Shown here: positions 53,928 to 64,000 of the stretch, one piece after another | How positions within the stretch are numbered: position 1 is the first letter of the stretch | Layout of the letters: the number at the start of each line of letters is the position of its first letter | Origin: Chondrilla cf. caribensis | Taxonomy: Eukaryota > Porifera > Demospongiae > Chondrillida > Chondrillidae | Assembly: GCA_964020155.1 (NCBI GenBank) | Contig: OZ026558.1 | Coordinates: forward strand, 2,770,163-2,834,162 | Direction: 5' to 3' | DNA: 64,000 nt | Program-made: the position numbers and the translations under genes | Notes under the pieces: model-generated | Told to the model about the DNA's origin: nothing | Seen by the model: the letters and a program-made list of their open reading frames with translations, nothing else | Databases searched by the model: none

Positions 53928-54113
53928 GCTAGCTTGCTGTACTCTACCTAATGATGTGCTAGCTTGCTGTACTCTACCTATGTTGTGCTAGCTTGCTGTA
54001 ATCTACCTAATGTTGTGCTAGCTTGCTGTACTCTACCTAATGTTGTGCTAACATGCTGTACTCCAGTCAATGTTATGGCTACCTACATAGCTGTACTCTA
54101 CTAATGTTATGGC
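53928..54113. repeat. Minisatellite, about 31-bp unit, six copies
   Basis: Units of TGCTAGCTTGCTGTACTCTA followed by CCTAATGTTG are repeated head to tail. The first four are nearly identical and the last two diverged (AACATGCTGTACTCC, CATAGCTGTACTC). Confidence 0.85.
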
Positions 54114-54187
54114 AAGCTTGCAAAACAGTATCTAAAGTCTGTAGGATTAAAGTCCAAGTTAAGTAACAGCTGTTTTCTTTTAATTAG

Positions 54188-56062
54188 ACATCGAGGAATG
54201 TAGAGACAGAAACAGAGGCTGTCACAGTGGACAGGTGTGTGTGAATGTTTCCGGCAACCTTAGTGCACATATGTAACAAGATATGACAATAACACTGCGA
54301 CATGCATCAGTACAGATGAGTTGCTGGCTTGATTTGTACAACCTAACAAGCTAACTTTCTGACTTATAATGTGCATTTGTTACATCTAATTCTCTGAAGA
54401 GCCCTGTGATTACTTCAATGGAAGATGTTCACAAATATGCTGTAAAGGTGACATCTGCACTTGTTTGCCTGGATATAGAGCTGAAAATAAGTCTTGCATT
54501 GGTACAATTGTGTGGCTATAAGTGTACTCTATGCATATTGCCCACTCACTCTGATTACATTGCTGTGCTCTCAGATATCAATGAATGCAGTCAACACAAT
54601 GGAGGATGTCAGGTCAATTGTATCAACTTACCTGGTTCCTTTGCTTGCTCTTGTAATCCCGGTTCTAGGCTCCTTGCTGATGGAATTTCCTGTGAACGTG
54701 AATTCTTCTTAGTTTTCTGCCTGGCACTTAAGCATTGTGCTAATTGTTTCATTTCTAATGTGAACAGTGTACAATCGAACCATTAAATTTTGAAGAACAT
54801 CACACTCCACTTTTGATTTGGTAGTATATATTTCATTCATACACCTTGCTATCATTCACAAGGTGTAAGAGTTATCTGTAAACTCCTTAAGAGACTCCAA
54901 AGTAATTTTGAGTGCAATAAATAAATGAAAATGACCCATATGTGTCCAACAATGGAGGTTGCCAACATGTCTGTGGGTCTGGTGCCCTATGCAGCTGTTA
55001 TCCTGGATTCAAATTAGCACCCAACCACAAGAACTGCACAATGTGTATGAACTACTCCAACATACATTCACATAATAATAATACATATGTATTTTATATG
55101 TTTATGTACGTGTGTACTCAAAATATAATAATATTTGCATAATACATCTGTATAAATTTGCAGTGTAACTACAGTACACGTTTCACTCTAGGTAATAGCT
55201 AAAGTACTGCTGGTAGGGCTGTAGCAGATATGCCAGCACTTTTGGCTTGATTTTGTTGACAACGGCTAATCAAGCCAAGTGTCTCTATCCACTACCACCC
55301 TGAGAGGTACTTTAGCTATTATGTTGTATGTTTCCATATAAAATAATATAATTATACACTTACTCTCAAACAGCATCGTTTATTATAGCTAAACAATGAG
55401 TTGCTAGGCAATTAATTGACAAGTGTTCATAACAATAATTATTACCTGACATTTGGTGTATATCACAGCAAATGGAAATGTTCAATATTGAAGATATTTG
55501 CATGCTTTGATCTGTCCACTCAACATACCACATTTGTAATAATTTTTATACAAATACGTATGTAATGTGAATTTCAATATATTCATGCATTTGTGGATTG
55601 TACGTATATCCTAACATGTAGATGTGGTCACTCCTCCAATGAAGTGATGTCCGTTGAGAAGTGCCCTTCTTGTTTGCTGGTTACATGGCCCAAACCACTC
55701 GGACTAGATAAAACAGGCAAACCATTTAGTTTGTTCTATGAAATCAACTGTGCTGAAGTGAAGGGACGTGGAAAATTGGTTGCCATCATGGAAAGTCTAG
55801 AGTTACGTGTGACTGGTCTGAACTACTCTACAGAATATGAATGTTTTGTAACTCCTATCACTTCCCATGGACATGGCAGTGCTAATAACATTGTTGTGAA
55901 ATTGACAGGTTTGTTCAATGCTGGTATTTAGTACAAATTCGCTATTTATGCATACTTCTCAATGTTACAGGTAAACCTGACGTGATTGCTATCACAAAAA
56001 TGGTGAAGAGGCAGTTTTTGGACCGAATCCTCACTCCTGTCATTATTATTCCTGATTATTGA
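54188..56062 (+). CDS. EGF-repeat and fibronectin III module gene, partial or decaying
   Basis: Module exons: 54400-54501 (EGF-like, EPCDYFNGRCSQIC...CTCLPGY), 54575-54697 (calcium-binding EGF, DINECSQHNGGCQVNC...CSCNPG), a third EGF about 54930-55043 (NNGGCQHVCGSGALCSCYPG), 55622-55908 (FN3, LLVTWPKP to TSHGHGSANN) and 55971-56062 (last exon, stop TGA). The first two and the last junction are phase 1, as usual for extracellular modules. Odd points: the exon at 54188 begins DIEECRDRNRGCHSGQVC but meets a stop where the second half of the EGF should be, and the third EGF lacks a visible acceptor. The protein end has no membrane helix. Such proteins are secreted or matrix-bound. It may be a pseudogene or a mis-spliced part of a larger gene. 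Confidence 0.5.
55193..55321. repeat. Nested small inverted repeat
   Basis: Outer arms TAATAGCTAAAGTAC at 55193-55207 and its exact complement at 55307-55321. An inner pair TTGGCTTGATT and AATCAAGCCAA is centred near 55258. Small MITE-like palindrome in the intron before the FN3 exon; a related left arm occurs near 44170. Confidence 0.65.
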
Positions 56063-56849
56063 TGTTTTTGCTCTACTTGCTCTTTGTCTTCGCTTATGTT
56101 TGTGCATTATGTGCTGTTGTAGATCTTCCAAATGGACTTTCTTGCATTATAGTAGTAAACTAGGTCATTATTAAACTCCAATAATATCTGTCTTCACTTT
56201 CAATGTTTTCTTCTTGTCCAGTCAATATAATATTATTAATTATATCATGATTCTTCTTGCTGTTCATATTATATTTATCATTATAGAAGTTTTGTTGGAA
56301 TTAATATAATTATTATTGTTATTACATTTTATAATCATCATGTAGTATATTGCACATATTTAATAATATCATTACACGCAATTCTAATTTTATAATTTCT
56401 GTACATGTACCATTTCGTGCTCTATCCGGTCCATTATACATCTATAATAAACATTAATATTAATATCAATCATAATAACATAATAATATATAATTATTAA
56501 TTTTCATCAGCGTAGTCCATATTGCAATTGCACCTTCAGCCTCTTGGCCCCAGTTGCATGATTCTCATTCCATAGAGCAAGTGTGACAAGGGCCATTCAG
56601 GTGACATTACCACACCTTGTTGTCTTTGTCAATATAATATTCTCATATAATATCATAATATTATTTGTTAATAGCATGATAATTGCATGTCAAAGATAAT
56701 TTATGCTGATGTATGTATACTTATAATTTATCATTAAACCTGCATAATAATTACATTATTACAATTATAATTTTGAATTTGAGGAAGATTACTAATATAT
56801 ATTTTTCGGGATAATAATTGCATTCAAGCGATTGAATAATTATGTCCAG
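56063..56849. other. Intergenic, very AT-rich
   Basis: Dense ATTATTAT-type sequence without open frames; no feature supported. Confidence 0.6.
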
Positions 56850-57345
56850 GATTTAAAATAATTGGCAAGGGGAAGTGATGCACAGGATCATTGGAAGGCA
56901 GTTATTGGTATAATTACAATCGACAATCTGAAAGTAACTGGTTCCATTCAGTTGTGCAAAGGTCAAGATGCAGGAATTGAATCAGCCATACATGTGATGA
57001 ATACAATGTTCCAGGTTGAATCCACTGAAGCAACTGTACTAATAGACGTCACCAATCAACTGTTTTACATATTAAACTCATATTGAATACTACACACAAC
57101 AGCAACAACTCAGATATAACAAAACTAAATACAAGTACAATAATTGAATTAAAGTACTGAATTAAATAGAGAAGCTGCCTTAAAGAATATCGAATTCACT
57201 GTGTCCCTCTTTGGCCATCATTACCATTAACACGTACAGAGAATATACACATCTGTTTAAAGACACAAAAACATTTGGCCCAGAGAAGGTACAACACAAG
57301 GGATTCCCACGTAGTTGGTATTATGCCCTTCAATATAAAGAAATT
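56850..57345 (+). pseudogene. Reverse-transcriptase fragment of a retroelement, frameshifted
   Basis: The frame at 56862-57086 reads CKGQDAGIESAIHVMNTMFQ, then ATVLIDVTNQLF, which is the RT motif with the conserved Asp (usually LVDASNAFN). After a break, LNREAALKNIEFT, INTYREYTHLF and EKVQHKG appear in shifted frames, matching NRxAAL and EGTTQGDP of the same polyprotein family whose tail lies at 42200-42660. Multiple stops; dead copy. Confidence 0.7.
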
Positions 57346-57684
57346 CCAGAAGAAATATTAATGGAAAGAACTGCTACTGTAGTATTCTAAGAATCTTTGC
57401 TACCATTGTTAAGTACAAATTTGTGTGAGGACAGTGGAGTGTTTGGTGTTCAGGGCATTGAACAAGGCACATGTACAGGTACATACACTTATAATAATAA
57501 TTATTATTCCCTGCTACTTCACTCAACAATGCCACTATGGGAAAAAGTGGCGAGTTATGCATATTAATGTGGTCATTGACAACAAAATATTATCCATGAC
57601 ATTACTAAAAAACAGAACAACACTTAAAAATAAACGCCAACAAACATAATATTCGATGTCACTTCACATGCAGGATAAAGGTCA

Positions 57685-57812
57685 CTAGGATGTTGTCAGG
57701 ACATGGAAAGTTTCCAGCCTTTCCTTCTTTGGCAGCATGCTGTTCATCTTGTGAGCAAGGACAACACAGTCTTCCAAGGCACTCAGAGACTGTAGTTGGG
57801 ATAGTTGGTCAA
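57685..57812 (-). CDS. Candidate terminal exon of an unidentified minus-strand gene
   Basis: After a strong acceptor (CTCTGCTGTTACAG), 128 nt encode DQLSQLQSLSALEDCVVLAH and KMNSMLPKKERLETFHVLTT with stop TAG at 57685-57687, entering in phase 1. The composition is protein-like and helical. The complex CA tract begins about 85 bp upstream; I could not find the preceding exon to the right. Family not recognised. Confidence 0.4.
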
Positions 57813-57896
57813 CTGTAACAGCAGAGCATATACAAGAGTGAGATGAGGATGAGAGCATGTGTTCAGTAAATGAGATTGTGTGCAGTGGTTCAACAC

Positions 57897-58515
<619 letters not shown>

Positions 58516-58516
<1 letters not shown>

Positions 58517-60661
58517 ATTATATATACATACATGCACAAACAGATATGCAGCATGCATACTTATACACATGTGCATGTACGCACGCACACACACTGACAC
58601 ATACACACATAATATATAATTTTAATAATACCTACATATTATAGAAATTATTGAATAGTCTTTCAGGTTCCTGTGTAGACCCTCCTTTTCTGTGTAATGT
58701 ATACAATGTATGTATGCATGTATGCATTGTATTATATTATGTACATGCTCATGTGCAAAAGTCAGCATTGTATCATTGTTTGGAACAACTATACGTGTTT
58801 GCATAGTAAGACAGACACCACAGTAAGACAGAAACAGCGCACACAAAACCTAACCAGGTATACTTCTATGCTGAATAATTGACAGTAGTGCTCATATATA
58901 AGAATAATATGACACTTTGATATCCAGACTGATCAGTGAAGCTCTATCTGCAGTTACCAAATAATTTGTTATCTCAATACTGTACCTACGTACATAAGCA
59001 CTGTAGTTGGATGAACAAAACTAATAACGTCATAGTCCACAACTGACTAAATGTAGTTAATAATAATGTGCACACATGTGTAGATACTATTTAGAAGGAA
59101 TGATATATAACAGATAGATTAAAGATTTTGGGGTACACACACAATGTATTGTACATACACCTAAAGCTCAGTATATACACACAATTTACATATTATATAT
59201 GTATAATAAGCAGACACATTATAATTATTCTCACTTATAGCAACAGCAACATGTTTGTACATACGTATGTACATTTGTATTACATAAATGAGGACTTGTA
59301 TGTACGTTCAGTACAGAAAAGCACATACCTACGTACATTTCTGGGTAACATTTGAAACGTACATGTAATAACATCCTCAATCAGCCAAAAGGCTGGTTTC
59401 ATGAGGGTCCTGCATATATGTTACAGTAACAAAGAATTATTGATGATGATTTGATACACCTTAGAGTGAATTACTTCTATACTCAGTTAGTGACAGGCAG
59501 TGACTTCGCAAATGCCATTAAATATTAGTTCCTGTTTCCTCACAGGAAGTAGATGGCAGCTCTTATAAGGAACAAAACTCCGTACCAAGGGCATGATGTT
59601 ACATTGTCTGTTCGAAGATTCTAACAGTCAATTTGAACAGATTTTATCTAATCTTGGTCCTCAACTGAAGCTGAAACTGACCAACTACCCATCATATTCC
59701 AGAGGTCTAGTCACAAGAGTATAGCTTGGACAAGACAAGTTGAATTGGTACGTGTATGCTGTGTGTGTTAAAATGTTGACAAATACAGGTATATATCCAT
59801 ACACTTTACAGGAAAACATATACATAAATTTTATAATATGATGATAAGCAAATAATGAATACACCATAATTCGTGAATAAATTAATAATTGAGTATCCCT
59901 TGATCCTATACTCTGTACATGTACCACATGATTTGTGGTGATAACTACACCGTGACATGTTGTGATGATTATTGTGAATAATTGACTAGAACTTTAGTGT
60001 ATTAATAATTATTGTTGGTGTGCAAGAGAATCGCTGCTACTGATCACTCATTGCAATATCATGTTCAAATATAGAACTGTACTAAAGCTGTAAGCAAGTG
60101 TGCTGTCCTCTAACACTGGTAGGTCCATCTGAAAACTACTTTGTTGGCATAACACCATGGAATAGTCCTGGAATACACCTGATAATCATTGCAGTTTAAT
60201 ACCAACTATCATTTAGCACTAAATTTCCTCTAAAAATATTTAGCATAAATACACATCTAGTCAACGGTGATTGCATGAACCCTGCCACATGGTTGGTTCA
60301 TTGGCCGCTGTTTACGAAACCATACTTGAGTGATAAGATCGAATGGCACTTGATCAATTTTAGACCATTGATGATGAAATTGACTGACCTTAATTTGTGG
60401 TAATATGTGCTAATCATAATTCAGGAGTTACAAGTTTGTATGGTAACCTAGGCAACCGAAAGTGTATGTGCAAAGCCTGAATATTCTGATGGCTACAGTT
60501 TGTCTCGATGTAATTTTCACATTTCAGAATTATAAAATATTGGAACAATGTTTTGAAATTTCATGTGTGACATTTGCAATTTCAATGCACTATAATAGGA
60601 TCTCTCTACTTGAGGAATGAATGCTATATAAGATTTTGTGTTATTTCTTTCTATGCTACAG
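58516..60661. other. Intergenic, upstream of the toxin-like gene
   Basis: No supported gene. A short coding-like stretch at about 59595-59720 (CLFEDSNSQFEQILSNLGPQ) lacks splice context. TATATAAG at 60624-60631 is TATA-like and lies 57 bp before the ATG of the next gene; alternatively GCTACAG at 60655-60661 is a splice acceptor for its leader. Confidence 0.45.
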
Positions 60662-60680
60662 GTCACAAATAAAACAGAAA

Positions 60681-63371
60681 ATGAGTTTCCTGATAGTAGT
60701 GTTCTCACTGCTATGGATAGGAGCACTCAGTGGGAATAACGCTGGAGCACCCGTGGATAAAACTACAAATTACAAAAAGCAAATAATAGCCATAATTGGA
60801 GATGATCCCCAATTGAATTTTGCCACAAACTACCTTTACAAAAAACATCCCGAAGTCTCCGATGTTGTTAAATGGAGTGCAGATGATGCAAAGTTCAAAC
60901 TTGCACGATGGAATGACGATGAAAAGACATATGAATTCTATCCTAAAGGCCAGGAGAAGGACATACCACCTTTACCGGAGGAGCGCACCAGTGTTGGTAT
61001 TGTGGGTGTGGATTCAACTGGGAGAAAAATGGTCGGAAAACTTCTTTCTGATGACAAGATTGCTTGGAGAGTGGGTGAGGGGAACATCAAAAAGACTGTT
61101 GTGAAATATGAGGGCTCAGATGTAGACATAATAACAACACCAATAACCAGTGGAGACACTTTCATAAAGCCAGAATCACTTTCCTCAAAATCAAAAGCAG
61201 CAAGAGACAGTCTTTTATCAAAAGTGTCTCAGTTGGATCATTTCTCTGTGAAAATCACAGATGGAGCCAGCAATGAAGAGTTCTATTTTGATGCTGATAA
61301 TCTGTTTGAAATCATGAGTGACGTTTCCAAACAAGTATTTGATGATATTAAAGTTCCTCAAGATTGGCCAAATGAAATTTCCTCTGATAGAATTATTAGA
61401 CCAGTGGATGGTTCCAATCCCAGAAGAATCAAAGTAAGAGAGCCTCGAAATGTACAAGACATCATGACTGACATCAAATACTTTGGAGAAAAGGGTTTTG
61501 AGTATCCTCGTAATGTTGATGGAAAAAGGGTAACCACAGATGAACATGGCAATACATTTGAAGACAAATTCATATATTATAGATTTGGTGATTGGGTTGT
61601 CAACATGAAATATCAGGCATCTAAAGCTGGCATGAAAATGGATCCATTTTATGCACACATGGAAGGTATCATTCATGCAGAAGATCCCACCAAACCCACA
61701 GACACTAAAAACGAAAATGTGAAATTTCCAAAAGTGGGCAAAGTGGACTATCCAACACTTCTGCCCAAGACAGGCAAAAAATTCTTCTCCGATTCACAAG
61801 CATGGATGACAGGGAATAATGATCAAATAAAAGTCAGCGATGAAAGTGCCTACAATGCTATAGCCAGTGTAGCATTACTAGTACCAGAATCAATCCATGA
61901 CTATCGTTCGTGGACTTTAAGTAAGATGGCCATTGATCTGTACAATCATGGGGGAATGTCTAACAACAAGTACTATGATGGACATGCAATGGCAAGAGGA
62001 GGTGCAGCCCCTGCCCCGTACACTGGCAATCGAGATGTTTTGTGGGAGGCTAAGGGGAAAAGGGGCATAGAAAAGAATTGGAATGAATATCCCCAGGGAG
62101 TATTCCTTGAAAAGCGTTTTGCTAGAATGGCCAGTGAATGGCTTACTGCATTGGACACTAAGACTGATGATGGCATGGAATTGAAAGGTAAGAATCTGAA
62201 GAGGAAACTTGATTCAACTGATAAAGACTCAGGCTCAAAAGAGAAAAGACAGAAAATTACCAAAAAGGTGACAGAACGAATAGGTAAAGTAGCCAAAATG
62301 GAACCAGATCAAGGTTCTGAATATCTCAATATTCCACCCGACACCGAAATAGCTGGTCCATTAGGGGATGATCCCTGGGATGCTAGGCCAGTTGCTGTAC
62401 CTGAATTGGAGACGGCTCAAACAGAAGTGGATGATTATGAAAAAGGTGAAGACAGAAGCATGTCAGGAAAGGCATCGGATGCCTTGAACAGGGATCAAGC
62501 GTACATTTCTAAACAAATCAACAAGAAATTAGAGGAACAAGAGCAGAAGACAGGCAAGCGTTATGAAGTGGACAAAAGTAGCATGAAGATAGAAGATGCA
62601 TATGGCGAAATTAAAATTACATCTTATGATTCTGAAGATCCTAGTAATCAAGAGAATTGGGAGGAAACAGATGAATCCAAATTATCATTAAAGGAAATTC
62701 TGAATGAAATGAAAGGAAAGGGCAAAAAACCAGGAGGTGCTTCTCGTATTGGTCGAGTTCAGTCCATTTATGGTACAATACTTGGAATACAAGGTACAAT
62801 CGAAATGTTTAAAAAAGGTGATATTGTGAATGGTGCAATCAGCCTTTTACAAACTGCTCATGGTTTGGGTGAACTAACAGGGTTCAATAAGAAAATTTCA
62901 GAAGTGGCATCCAGGGGACTAGGAAACTACATGAACGATGATGTGGCAGAGGTCAGTGAAATGGGAGAAGACTTGGTAGAAGGAGAAGGGGCTAGCATGC
63001 TTGCAGGTGATGCAGAAGAACTGGGGGCTTTGGGAACAGAGGCTGCAGATGCAGCTGAAGATATACCCATCATTGGAACTGTGTTTGGAGTGTACAGTAT
63101 ATATGAAGATCTGAAGCAGCATACAGTAATGGGTTATGTGGACGCTGGACTGGATGCTTTGACTACATTTGCTGGGCTGTTTGGTCCAGAAGCAGAGCCA
63201 GTGGTGGTTATTCTCACGGCCATTCGAATGACCATTGACACCTTTTACAATGACATAATAACTATTAGCATGTTTATTAATATGATGTCATCAACTTTCT
63301 TGCGTCTTATCGAACATATGCACAATGTATGTACCTGTAAAAATATGTACTTCTTTGGAAGTTCAACTTAA
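60681..63371 (+). CDS. Large secreted protein resembling clostridial large-toxin C80 and pore regions
   Basis: A single open exon of 896 codons. I chose the ATG at 60681 because it begins a signal peptide (MSFLIVVFSLLWIGALSG); the ORF opens 20 codons earlier. Residues about 30-160 (QIIAIIGDDPQLNFATNYLY, KKHPEVSDVVKW) resemble the start of a C80 cysteine-protease domain, but where a Gly-His-Gly is expected the sequence reads IVGVDSTG, so it is probably inactive. A lysine-rich stretch lies near 505-530. Residues about 688-855 (GRVQSIYGTILGIQGTIEMF, IPIIGTVFGVYSIYEDL, LTAIRMTIDTFYND) resemble the hydrophobic pore-forming region of TcdA/TcdB-type toxins. The order C80 then pore is that of the toxins, without the glucosyltransferase. 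The last about 35 residues look non-homologous. The domain calls are from memory of the families. Confidence 0.6.
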   Translation: MSFLIVVFSLLWIGALSGNNAGAPVDKTTNYKKQIIAIIGDDPQLNFATNYLYKKHPEVSDVVKWSADDAKFKLARWNDDEKTYEFYPKGQEKDIPPLPEERTSVGIVGVDSTGRKMVGKLLSDDKIAWRVGEGNIKKTVVKYEGSDVDIITTPITSGDTFIKPESLSSKSKAARDSLLSKVSQLDHFSVKITDGASNEEFYFDADNLFEIMSDVSKQVFDDIKVPQDWPNEISSDRIIRPVDGSNPRRIKVREPRNVQDIMTDIKYFGEKGFEYPRNVDGKRVTTDEHGNTFEDKFIYYRFGDWVVNMKYQASKAGMKMDPFYAHMEGIIHAEDPTKPTDTKNENVKFPKVGKVDYPTLLPKTGKKFFSDSQAWMTGNNDQIKVSDESAYNAIASVALLVPESIHDYRSWTLSKMAIDLYNHGGMSNNKYYDGHAMARGGAAPAPYTGNRDVLWEAKGKRGIEKNWNEYPQGVFLEKRFARMASEWLTALDTKTDDGMELKGKNLKRKLDSTDKDSGSKEKRQKITKKVTERIGKVAKMEPDQGSEYLNIPPDTEIAGPLGDDPWDARPVAVPELETAQTEVDDYEKGEDRSMSGKASDALNRDQAYISKQINKKLEEQEQKTGKRYEVDKSSMKIEDAYGEIKITSYDSEDPSNQENWEETDESKLSLKEILNEMKGKGKKPGGASRIGRVQSIYGTILGIQGTIEMFKKGDIVNGAISLLQTAHGLGELTGFNKKISEVASRGLGNYMNDDVAEVSEMGEDLVEGEGASMLAGDAEELGALGTEAADAAEDIPIIGTVFGVYSIYEDLKQHTVMGYVDAGLDALTTFAGLFGPEAEPVVVILTAIRMTIDTFYNDIITISMFINMMSSTFLRLIEHMHNVCTCKNMYFFGSST

Positions 63372-63375
63372 TAAA
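63370..63375 (+). terminator. Poly(A) signal AATAAA overlapping the stop codon
   Basis: AATAAA begins inside the TAA stop (63369-63371) of the toxin-like gene and is the first signal downstream. It would give a very short 3' UTR. If the GTATGT donor at 63327-63332 is used instead, this signal would be intronic. Confidence 0.4.
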
Positions 63376-64000
63376 GTGCTGCTTGAATATAGTCTGATAA
63401 AGCAATCGACAAATCCTGTTGCTAACTCACAGGAATCACATTTCAATAGAATAATACGTACATATGTATGTGGATTTTATATACATAGATAGACTTGATC
63501 TTTGCGGTTTCTGATACAAGTGAACTGTTAGCTATTAATGGATTTCAAGTGGAAATTGATGGTTACCTGCGAACATTTTGTTGTTTTTTGTTGTTGTTGG
63601 TTAACTAACACCAGTAAGTTTTAACCAGTTAACAATAAGTATTGTGAAATATACTGCGCCCACATATGTACATATTTTGGAACACAAGAAATGGCATATG
63701 TATATATACATTTAGGATTTATGTGACGGAAGACATCAGTGCATAATAGTAGAATCATGTTAGAATAAATTAGAAGGGATGTACAAAATTTGTTCTTGTT
63801 ATCATATGACATGTTTGTAAACACTCCTTGCTTCACCAAACAACTACATCACACAGGGTCATTAAACATCAGTACTATGTATGTGAATGATAAACTGTTA
63901 AGTACATACATTGGTATCATGTGAGAGTGAATTTTTCTTGTTTATAACCCTCACTACACTGGAGTGCTGAGCACTTCATTTTGAATCGGTTTATAACAAC
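63376..64000. other. Intergenic or intronic right edge
   Basis: AT-rich sequence without a supported gene. It could be an intron if the toxin-like gene continues beyond the window. Confidence 0.5.

Noticed and set aside
53928..54113. CRISPR-like array
   Set aside because: Six near-identical units lie head to tail without spacers; it is a minisatellite, and the genome is animal.
59520..59720. Possible plus-strand exon (CLFEDSNSQFEQILSNLGPQ)
   Set aside because: The upstream acceptor leads into a different frame and no donor or partner exon was found.

Overview
This window is animal DNA and most likely comes from a sponge (Porifera, probably a demosponge). Genes are split by AT-rich GT-AG introns. 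Long CA microsatellites and many small inverted-repeat DNA transposons sit in introns and intergenic DNA. An intact gene at 50.7-51.8 kb matches the sponge short-chain collagen C4 family. No bacterial operon, rRNA, functional tRNA or CRISPR array is visible. All gene models were spliced by hand from GT/AG sites and codon phase.

Left part, 0.2-27.8 kb, minus strand: the 5' part of a giant RNF213 (mysterin)-like gene. I could chain 40 coding exons with consistent phase (7,995 nt, 2,665 codons), from an ATG at 27,822 to the window edge. The chain starts with four same-phase exons that each encode one alpha/beta repeat resembling a protease-associated domain. A long helical region follows, then two AAA+ P-loops. 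The remaining AAA+ and E3 ligase parts must lie off the left edge. Introns of this gene carry several MITEs and one Myb/SANT-carrying, Harbinger-like element.

Centre, 27.8-32.5 kb: head-to-head with that gene is a 921-codon gene on the plus strand. It encodes two ubiquitin-like domains, a CxxC/CxxC zinc site, a complete-MIDAS von Willebrand A domain and a C-terminal ubiquitin-conjugating (E2) domain with its catalytic Cys. The two predicted 5' UTR exons lie about 280 bp apart. Between them are four TTCNNNGAA (STAT/GAS-type) palindromes in 150 bp plus GC boxes. The head-to-head pair, one RNF213-like E3 and one E2 fusion, sharing a STAT-like promoter, is the best candidate here for an undescribed, possibly immune-inducible ubiquitin system.

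Right part, 33-64 kb: an unidentified coiled-coil gene (36.7-40.1 kb) and mobile-element debris come first. A 3.7-kb element with 69-bp terminal inverted repeats and a 9-bp target duplication carries a RecQ/DEAD-type helicase fragment, split by a nested LINE. Next come a short-chain collagen gene with three decayed copies, an EGF/FN3 module gene, retroelement fragments and complex CA tracts. The window ends with an intron-free 896-codon secreted protein that resembles the C80-protease and pore regions of large clostridial toxins.
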